Of a stretch of 11,660 nucleotides of DNA, positions 5,595 through 11,660 are shown one piece after another. The number at the start of each line of letters is the position of its first letter. The first letter of the stretch is position 1. Location: contig JAKLEK010000032.1 of the NCBI GenBank assembly GCA_022703115.1, positions 1-11,660 of the forward strand, read 5' to 3'. This stretch comes from Elusimicrobiota bacterium (GTDB lineage: Bacteria; Elusimicrobiota; Elusimicrobia; Elusimicrobiales; UBA9959). Under the pieces are notes generated by a model. That model ran no database searches, was not told the origin of the DNA, and worked only from the letters and a program-made list of their open reading frames with translations. The position numbers were made by a program, and so were the translations under genes.

Positions 5595-7151
5595 TCAAGG
5601 CCGCGCCGCCGCTACGTAATGGGTGCTGGGAGGCGCGGAAGCCGAGAAGTATCCGTACCCGTCGTCTTCCGAAGGCCCGGCCAGCGGCGAGACATCCGCC
5701 TCCCTCCAGCCGTTCCCGGCCAGGTACAGCAGGACCGCCTTCCCGGACCCGGTCTCCGGGATCCGGAACCTCAATTCCACGTTCCCCTGCACCTCGCCGG
5801 TCCATGAACGGAACTGCCAGGCCTTCACGGGTCTGATCCCCGCAGGGAGACGGGAACTCAGGGCCTGAGGCAGCCCCCCCTCCGCGGCCTGAAGTCCTGC
5901 CGGGACCGGCCCTCGCGCCAGGACATCGTAAGAAAGGGCGTAAAGGTCCGACCCGCGCGAAGACGCCTTTACGCCGTATCTGGCGCCGCGCATCGATATG
6001 GAAACGGGCTTCAATTCGGACGCGAACACTACCGGCTTCTGTTCCGTCAGGTCCAGGCCGGCGGCCGCGGCGCCGTTATACCCTTTGAGCGAGGTCCCGC
6101 CGCTCCGGCCCAGCCTGGCGTTGAGCGAGAACCTGTGCGTGTTGCCCAGTTCCCCGAAAGGAGCGAAGGCGTAGTCGAACGAGAGACGCCCGAAAGACAC
6201 GCCGGCGCCGGCGGAGAAGCCGGACCAGGCCCCCAGCTCGTTGCCGGTATGCCTGTAGCGGTAGCCGGAACGCAGGCTGAGCGTCCGCATCAGAGGAAGT
6301 TCGAGCCCGGCGGCCAGCGAGGGATAATTATCTATCGGTTTGGCCGCGTCGAGGGCCACTAACGCTCCTGAATCAGGCAGGCGCAGGCTCAGGCCGGCCT
6401 TGAAGACGAGCGGCAGGTCGTAGCGCCTGACGAACCTGATCCCGGGACCTATGTTCTGGGCCGAGAAACCGGCTGTGAACTTCTCACCGAAGAGTTCCAG
6501 GTCCTTCAGCAGACCCAGGTCCAGCGCGAACGAGCCGGCCGAATACGTGTCTATGTACTGTCTTATCACCTTCAGGGACGCGCCCAGGCTAGAGGTCCGG
6601 CCCGGCTTCCAGCCGTAACCCAGGGAGAAAGCCGTATCGTAAGCTCCGAACTTCCCCTCTACCGGGGAGATGGGAGAAAGCGGGTCGCTTTCGTTGAGCC
6701 CGCTCCGCCTCTCCATATCCTTCGGGGTGTAGAAATAGTTCAGGCCGAGCCCGAAGACTCCGGAGCGGAGTCCGCGCGGCCCGAGGAAGGTCAGACCGTC
6801 CGCCGGGGCGGTATAAAGCAGAAACTCCTGCTTCAGGCCCTGGAAATGATCGTTATGGAAGAAACCGAGGTTCTTTTCCGACCCCATGGAGGCCAGTCCG
6901 GCCGGGTTCCAGTATATCGCGTAGGGATCGTCGGCGACCCCGGTGAACGCGCCGCTCATGCCCAGGGCCCGCGCGCCCACGCCCAGCTTTAGGAAGGCGG
7001 CCGAGGTGCCGCCCGCGGCGTGATATATCCTGGCCGCGTACAGAGGGGAGTACAGCGCGAAGAAAGAAACGCAAAGAGCGACCAGCGGCGGCAGGACGGA
7101 CCTTGTCCGTCGCCAGACCGCTCCCGGCCCTTTTCTCATGTTCACGCGCAT
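5595..7151 (-). CDS. PorV/PorQ-family outer-membrane beta-barrel protein with C-terminal extension
   Basis: The product is 518 residues from the ATG at 7151. A basic N-terminus is followed by a hydrophobic stretch VLPPLVALCVSFFALY (19-34) and a probable signal-peptidase site near LYA-A (residues 37-40). The mature start GGTSAAFLKLGVGARALGMS (47-66), then GAFTGVADDPYAIYWNPAGL, is the hallmark of the PorV/PorQ (UPF0164) family. Alternating beta-strand sequence continues to about residue 352. PorV-like barrels in type IX secretion bind the C-terminal sorting domains of cargo; whether this one does is inference. The last 166 residues are not part of the usual barrel and look like a beta-sandwich (see findings). 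GTG at 7175 and ATG at 7139 are alternative starts; ATG 7151 has GAGG 8 bp upstream. It is the last gene of the right-hand minus-strand cluster, 33 bp after the large exported protein. Confidence 0.85.
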   Translation of the reverse strand: MRVNMRKGPGAVWRRTRSVLPPLVALCVSFFALYSPLYAARIYHAAGGTSAAFLKLGVGARALGMSGAFTGVADDPYAIYWNPAGLASMGSEKNLGFFHNDHFQGLKQEFLLYTAPADGLTFLGPRGLRSGVFGLGLNYFYTPKDMERRSGLNESDPLSPISPVEGKFGAYDTAFSLGYGWKPGRTSSLGASLKVIRQYIDTYSAGSFALDLGLLKDLELFGEKFTAGFSAQNIGPGIRFVRRYDLPLVFKAGLSLRLPDSGALVALDAAKPIDNYPSLAAGLELPLMRTLSLRSGYRYRHTGNELGAWSGFSAGAGVSFGRLSFDYAFAPFGELGNTHRFSLNARLGRSGGTSLKGYNGAAAAGLDLTEQKPVVFASELKPVSISMRGARYGVKASSRGSDLYALSYDVLARGPVPAGLQAAEGGLPQALSSRLPAGIRPVKAWQFRSWTGEVQGNVELRFRIPETGSGKAVLLYLAGNGWREADVSPLAGPSEDDGYGYFSASAPPSTHYVAAARP

Positions 7152-7162
7152 AACGGCCGCCT

Positions 7163-7186
7163 CTTCACTTTCCACGCTTCACTTTC
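7163..7186 (-). repeat. Direct repeat of a 10-mer between the exported protein and PorV-like gene
   Basis: CTTCACTTTC occurs at 7163-7172 and again at 7177-7186, with CACG between. The right copy overlaps the last bases of the large exported protein gene. On the transcript it reads as two GAAAGTGAAG copies just before the GAGG ribosome site of the PorV-like gene. It may simply be a local duplication. Confidence 0.8.
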
Positions 7187-10100
7187 AATGCACTATGGCA
7201 AGACGCTTTATCAGGGACTTGGTCCCGGACGCGCTCGCGGCCGAGACCCTGTATTGATAGACCCCGCTCGCTATATCACCCATATCCCAGACTATCTCCG
7301 AAGTGACGCCGGCCGGGCATTCGGCCTTTTCCAGCTTCGCGACCTTTTCTCCGGCCACATTGTACACATCTATCCTTACGTCGGCCTTGTCCGCCGGCCT
7401 GAACTTGAAAGTGAGCGAGTCCCCCCTGGCCGGGTTCGGATAAGTGTAGACCTCGGCCGAGGAAAGCAGTTCCCCGGAGGGCACGTACTCCATTACAGCG
7501 TATAGAGAAAAATGATCGACTTCGGCCGTCACCCGGCCGGCCCGCGTGTCCGGTTTTGAAGTATTGACCAACTGCCATACGCCTCCGACAAATGTGTATA
7601 TACGGAGGTTTTCCTCCTTCATTCCGGCCACCTCCGCGGAGGTATAAGGGAGAGATATAACCGCCGGTTTTAAAAGTCTGGTCGTGGAGTTCTTGAATTT
7701 TATCTCATAGACTATGGACGTCCTCTTAACCGATGTGTTGGCTTTCACCTCGGCAAGCGGCTGCAAGGTGCCCGGGTCCAGCTTCGTGAACATGATGTTA
7801 TCGTTCTGGGACGCGGCATTCCCGGGTATTTCCACCCTGGCTCCGTCAGGAAGCCGGACCGACCCGCCCAGCGAAGCATCGAAGAACCGCCAATTATCGG
7901 CCGAAATGCCGCCGGCCTCGCCGGAAAGCGGAGATTCCCCCGTACTGTCGAAAGCCGACACCGCGTAATAGAACTTGACGTTCGTAGGGGCGGACCGGTC
8001 CACATATCTTCCGACGCCTTTCCCCGTCTCGGCGTAGGGGGCGCTGGCGGCATAAACCGCAGCCTGCGTCCGCCTGTATATCCTGTAACCATAAACATCG
8101 TCGGCGCCTGCGCCGTCGTCCGTAGACAGCGTCCATGCGAGGCTTAGGCTGTTGCCGTCGTCCCAGAGCGTATCCGAGACAGTCAGTCCTGAGGGCGGCT
8201 GAGGCGGGAGCATATCCCGCGACGCCGGAGCGCCGGCGATGTTCGAGATGGCGCTCAGATTTGGGACCGAGTCTTCAGTTTTAACGGCGAAATAATACGT
8301 AACGCCTCCTAATAATCCGCTTATTTCCTGGAGCACTCCGTCTCCCGCCGCCCCTTCCACCGGCCGCTCCGACGCGGACAGGGACGGATCGTCGAAACCC
8401 GCCCAGACCCAGGAAGCGAACTTGATCACATACCTCGAAGCGGTGCCGGTACCGCCGTCGTCTCCTGGAGCCGTCCATGACAGCAGGACCGATCCCGGCG
8501 CCGACCCGGGCGCAGCGGACAGATCGGTCACGGCTCCGGGCGGGATATCGTCGCCCAGATCATTCACGGACTGAGCAGAAACCAGATCGGAGTCCTCCGA
8601 TTCCGCGTAACCGTCGAAAGATCTCAAGAAATAGGAGAACGTAACGCCGGTTATCGCGGCGGTATCGGTATACTGCAGTTCTCCGGCGGCGACAGAGGCG
8701 TATTCGGTCGTGTCGATCTCATCCTCCCTGTATATCCTGTAAGCCGTCACCCCGGCCGAAGGGGAAGGGCTCCAGGTCAGCCTTAATTTGTTCCCATTAT
8801 CGCCCGCCACATCGGAAACCGCCAGCGACGGGGGAGGAAGCGGCGGCGCGTTAACCCGCACTCTCACTCTGGCGGTACAGTCGGAGCCGGAAGTATCCCC
8901 TTCAACTGAAAGCCTGAGAGTATAGAAACCGTTCTCCAGGCTCGACACATCCCATACGGCCAGCAGGCCGTCTTCGACCGGAGCGGAGACGGCGCTGGAA
9001 ACGATATTGACCCAGGACGACGGCTCCTCGCCCTGTCCGTATTCGAGGATATAGCCTGACAGGTCCGGGTTCGACAGATACCCCTTTATCTCCACTGACC
9101 CGCTGACCACGGCATCCACTCCCGGACTGGATATCGAGGCCCTTCTCGCGGCTCTGTACGCGGCCAGCCTCCCGCCGGCGCCGACGAACACCATGCCGTT
9201 GGAGACGGCCGGGGAGGCGTAGACGGGCCCGGGGAAGGAAACATCCGCGGAAAGAGGCACCGCGACCGAAGCGGAGCTGAACGCGGCCAGCGCGCCTTCG
9301 ATCGTGCCTATATAGATGAGATCGTTGGCGATGGCGGGGGACGAAAGAACGCCAAGCGCCGGGACCCCGCCAAGGGCGGGCGAGCTGCTCCAGACGTAAT
9401 CGAGGGCGCCATCGACCGCCTGTTTGTTCATCGCATAGAGCGCGTTGGCCGATGCTCCGCCGGAAAAGTATACCCTGTCGCCGGTAACCGAAGGCGAGCC
9501 TACCAGTTCCCATGAATCGCTTTCCTCGAACGGAGCGGAGAGGGAATTAAGCAGGACCCCTCCGGAAGCGGTCAGGGCCAGCGGCCTGTTCTCGTCGTAA
9601 CCTGGCAGCGCGTAGAGCGCTCCGCTCGAAACCGCGACGGCGTTAATACCGTACCTGCCCCCCATGGTCTGATAAGCGGGCCATGCCGGAGAAAGGTCGT
9701 TCTTGTTCAGCGCGTAGATCGTTCCGTCGTTCGCTCCGAAGTAGACGATATCTCCCTCTATGGAAGGAGCGGATTCGACCGGCTGTTCAGCCTGGTATGA
9801 CGAAAGCAGACGCCCCGATGACGTTTCAAAGACTTTTAGCTTATTATCCGGCGAGCCGGTGCCGACGGCGACCTTTCCATCGTAGACGAGCGGTGAGGAG
9901 GCGGACGAAGCCCCCAACTGCGCTTTCCATATAAGAGCGCCGGTGGCCCGGTCGAGCCTGTAAAGATAGCCGTCCATGGAAGGGCAGAAGACCGAGTCCC
10001 CCGACACCGCAGGAGAAGCGTCCACCCAGCCGTCCGCGGCGTACCGCCAGATAAGGGCGCCGGTCCTGGCGTTAAGGGCGTAGATACCTCCGTCGCGCGA

Positions 10101-10379
10101 ACCGAAGTAGACCGCGTCCTCCAGAACGGCCGGACTGGAGACTATCTCCGCGCCCGTCTGATACTCCCAGACCTTGGTCAGCGGGGGGTACGCCTGCTCC
10201 GGAGAGAACCCGGTCCTCTGCGGGTTCCCGCGGAACATCGGCCAGTCCGCCGCCTGAGCGGAAAAAGGGGAGAACGGACCGAGGGCCAGACAGAGGAGCG
10301 CAAGAGGCAAAGCGCCCGCCGTACCCGCCGCGCGCGCGGCGGTCACGGATATCCGTCTTTCGAGTCCTTTTTCTTCCAT
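7185..10379 (-). CDS. Large exported multidomain protein: PQQ-like propeller, Ig-like, three FN3, beta-sandwich, T9SS/FlgD-like C-terminal domain
   Basis: The product has 1064 residues. A signal peptide is seen at 1-43 (hydrophobic ALPLALLCLAL, cleavage near SAQA-A). DWPMFRGNPQRTG (45-57) opens a PQQ-like beta-propeller to about 412, with blade motifs such as SSPAVLEDAVYFGSRDG and ASPAVSGDSVF. An Ig-like domain follows at about 413-511, then FN3 domains at about 515-608, 613-718 and 725-825. Residues 828-965 form a beta-rich module ending in VDHFSLYAV. The C-terminus (977-1064) has YPNP at 980-983, then VRIDVYNVAGEKV, WDMGDIASGVYQYRV and IKRLAIV, typical of T9SS type A / FlgD-like Ig sorting domains. 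The protein is likely secreted or held on the cell surface; no catalytic residues are evident, so adhesion or binding is the safest guess. AGGGG lies 9 bp before the ATG. It is flanked within 24-33 bp by a second propeller gene and by a PorV-like barrel gene. Confidence 0.88.
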   Translation of the reverse strand: MEEKGLERRISVTAARAAGTAGALPLALLCLALGPFSPFSAQAADWPMFRGNPQRTGFSPEQAYPPLTKVWEYQTGAEIVSSPAVLEDAVYFGSRDGGIYALNARTGALIWRYAADGWVDASPAVSGDSVFCPSMDGYLYRLDRATGALIWKAQLGASSASSPLVYDGKVAVGTGSPDNKLKVFETSSGRLLSSYQAEQPVESAPSIEGDIVYFGANDGTIYALNKNDLSPAWPAYQTMGGRYGINAVAVSSGALYALPGYDENRPLALTASGGVLLNSLSAPFEESDSWELVGSPSVTGDRVYFSGGASANALYAMNKQAVDGALDYVWSSSPALGGVPALGVLSSPAIANDLIYIGTIEGALAAFSSASVAVPLSADVSFPGPVYASPAVSNGMVFVGAGGRLAAYRAARRASISSPGVDAVVSGSVEIKGYLSNPDLSGYILEYGQGEEPSSWVNIVSSAVSAPVEDGLLAVWDVSSLENGFYTLRLSVEGDTSGSDCTARVRVRVNAPPLPPPSLAVSDVAGDNGNKLRLTWSPSPSAGVTAYRIYREDEIDTTEYASVAAGELQYTDTAAITGVTFSYFLRSFDGYAESEDSDLVSAQSVNDLGDDIPPGAVTDLSAAPGSAPGSVLLSWTAPGDDGGTGTASRYVIKFASWVWAGFDDPSLSASERPVEGAAGDGVLQEISGLLGGVTYYFAVKTEDSVPNLSAISNIAGAPASRDMLPPQPPSGLTVSDTLWDDGNSLSLAWTLSTDDGAGADDVYGYRIYRRTQAAVYAASAPYAETGKGVGRYVDRSAPTNVKFYYAVSAFDSTGESPLSGEAGGISADNWRFFDASLGGSVRLPDGARVEIPGNAASQNDNIMFTKLDPGTLQPLAEVKANTSVKRTSIVYEIKFKNSTTRLLKPAVISLPYTSAEVAGMKEENLRIYTFVGGVWQLVNTSKPDTRAGRVTAEVDHFSLYAVMEYVPSGELLSSAEVYTYPNPARGDSLTFKFRPADKADVRIDVYNVAGEKVAKLEKAECPAGVTSEIVWDMGDIASGVYQYRVSAASASGTKSLIKRLAIVH

Positions 10380-10403
10380 AGCCGGTTTCCCCTGCGCCTC
10401 GCC
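10380..10403 (-). promoter_or_regulatory. Intergenic spacer with ribosome-binding site of the large exported protein gene
   Basis: The 24 bp between the propeller gene stop and the next ATG read GCGCAGGGGAAACCGGCT on the minus strand, with AGGGG about 9 bp before the ATG at 10379. This supports the chosen start and suggests co-transcription with the upstream propeller gene; there is no room for a separate promoter with leader. Confidence 0.6.
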
Positions 10404-11660
10404 CTACGGTCCGATGTAAAGCACGTAAGTCTTGCCGTCGGTGGAGCCCGCTATTATGGAGCTGCTGTCCGGGTCCACCACCAGGTCCGTCCTTACCGGC
10501 CCCCCGGTCGCCACCGGCCAGCCGTTCCGCAGCTCGCCGGTATTGGCGTTGACCGCGTATATATATCCGTCGTCGCAGCCGAAATAGACGTAATCCTGAC
10601 CGCCCTGCGGCAGATACCAGTTCGGAACGAAGACCGGGGATGAGCGTATGGCGCCGCCGGCCTGGAACGGCCAGCCGGCGGCGCTGGTGCCGTCCGCTTT
10701 CTTCACCTGGTGCAGTTTGCCGCTCTCGTCCCCGAAGAAGATGTATCCGGTGCCGCCGGGGATGCTGAAGGGCGAGGAATATATCGGGGAATCCACGTTA
10801 TAATCACCGGCCGGCCAGCCGGCGGGCAGCTGGCTCAGGTTCGAGGACACCCTGGCGTACAGCTTTCCGTCCGTGGAAGTGAAGAACACCACGTTATTGG
10901 CCGACACGACCTTGGCGTCCAGGTAAGGGGAGGATTTTATGGCGCCGCCGGTCTGATAACTGGTCGGGGACGTCCCGTCCGCGGTATGCAGGGCCACTAT
11001 CTTTCCGTCCTCCAGCCCTATCCAGCCGCTGTTTATGGTCGTCCTGTCGTCTATGGCCAGGGTCCCTGATATGGCCGCGGAGACGGCGGGCGCGTAGGAC
11101 CAGCCCGGGCAGGCGGAGCCGTCGGCCTTGTTCCGGCAGTACACCTTGTTATCCGTCGCACCCAGGTATATCTTTGAGCCGCTGCAGCTCACGTCGGAAC
11201 AGATGATGTTCGATCTGAGCGCCGCGCCCAGGGACTGTTTCCACACGAAGCCGGCGCCGGTATCGTCGTCCCGGACCTTATAGACGTCGCCGTTGTCGTT
11301 CGCGAAGTATATGTAGAGACTGCCGCCTTCAACGACCGGAAGCGGGCTGGTCCGTATCGCGGACAGCGGGGATGCGGCGTATGTCCATTTCAGGGACCCG
11401 TCCTTTCTTATCGCCCGTAAATAGCCGTCGACCGAGCCCACGTAAACGGCGGAACTGACCGAGGTCTCTCCGGAGTTGGTATAGTAGGCCGCCGCCGAAT
11501 ATATCGCCGCGGCCGCCGGCGGGCTATAGGGCCAGGCGGTACCGGCTGGAGGCGCCGCCGGGGCGATCAGGGTGATGGAGGAGGTTTCCACCGGCGAGGT
11601 AAGCGACGGTTCCTGCCGCTGGCCGCTGGGCCCGTCCCTCACCAGGACCGTCGCGGAAGG
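10404..11660 (-). CDS. PQQ-like beta-propeller protein, 5' end missing
   Basis: The frame is open from the right edge to the TAG at 10404-10406, giving the last 419 residues; the true start lies outside the window. An internal GTG at 11642 is not favoured, because the frame runs on upstream without a stop. Eight repeats of about 40-50 residues can be traced by their blade openings: SSAVYVGSVDG, IRTSPLPV, LRSNIICS, ISGTLAI, IKSSPYL, IYSSPFSI, IRSSPVFV and VRTDLVV. Several are followed by D/E-x-x-G-x-(I/L/V)-Y and GWP motifs, as in PQQ-like eight-bladed propellers. The start of the visible part is Pro/Ser/Ala-rich, like a linker. The protein ends right after the eighth blade with DGKTYVLYIGP and has no C-terminal sorting domain. 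It lies 24 bp upstream of the large exported protein gene on the same strand. Export is likely by context but the signal peptide is not visible. Confidence 0.85.
   Translation of the reverse strand, partial: PSATVLVRDGPSGQRQEPSLTSPVETSSITLIAPAAPPAGTAWPYSPPAAAAIYSAAAYYTNSGETSVSSAVYVGSVDGYLRAIRKDGSLKWTYAASPLSAIRTSPLPVVEGGSLYIYFANDNGDVYKVRDDDTGAGFVWKQSLGAALRSNIICSDVSCSGSKIYLGATDNKVYCRNKADGSACPGWSYAPAVSAAISGTLAIDDRTTINSGWIGLEDGKIVALHTADGTSPTSYQTGGAIKSSPYLDAKVVSANNVVFFTSTDGKLYARVSSNLSQLPAGWPAGDYNVDSPIYSSPFSIPGGTGYIFFGDESGKLHQVKKADGTSAAGWPFQAGGAIRSSPVFVPNWYLPQGGQDYVYFGCDDGYIYAVNANTGELRNGWPVATGGPVRTDLVVDPDSSSIIAGSTDGKTYVLYIGP

Noticed and set aside
10404..11642. Propeller gene starting at the GTG at 11642
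   Set aside because: The same frame continues to the right edge without a stop and there is no ribosome site before this GTG, so the gene is treated as truncated by the window.

Overview
This is a GC-rich, gene-dense bacterial segment, apparently from a Gram-negative (diderm) organism. Two of its products have clear signal peptides, one looks like an outer-membrane beta-barrel of the PorV/PorQ type, and a third of the window encodes large exported beta-propeller proteins. The mix of a PorV-like barrel, an exported FN3/PQQ protein with a YPNP-type C-terminal domain, and an hpf-hprK-rapZ-PTS cluster suggests an uncultured lineage such as Elusimicrobiota or a relative. That taxonomic guess is inference and weak. 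No tRNA, rRNA, CRISPR array, insertion sequence or phage gene was seen.

Left block, minus strand, reading from 3873 down to the left edge: hpf (ribosome hibernation factor), hprK (HPr kinase/phosphorylase), rapZ (P-loop nucleotide-binding adaptor), a mannose-family EIIA, a mannose-family EIIB, then the 5' part of a GH57 glycoside hydrolase that runs off the window. A good sigma70-type promoter (TTGAAA, 17 bp, TTTAAT) lies just upstream of hpf. The block looks like a carbon/energy-status regulatory operon. The partners HprK and the EII proteins would need (HPr, enzyme I, EIIC/EIID) are not in the window. The GH57 enzyme suggests a tie to alpha-glucan or glycogen metabolism.

Middle block, plus strand, 4019 to 5571: a two-gene ABC-2 type exporter, an ATPase with a non-canonical signature and Q-loop followed by a permease, translationally coupled by an ATGA overlap. 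It is divergent from hpf.

Right block, minus strand, from the right edge down to 5595: a partial PQQ-like eight-blade propeller protein, then a 1064-residue exported protein (propeller, Ig-like, three FN3, a beta-sandwich and a T9SS/FlgD-like C-terminal domain), then a PorV/PorQ-like barrel with an unusual C-terminal extension. Spacings of about 24 and 33 bp suggest one operon. Its most interesting feature is the pairing of a probable exported cargo protein with a PorV-type barrel, both apparently carrying a similar beta-sandwich module.
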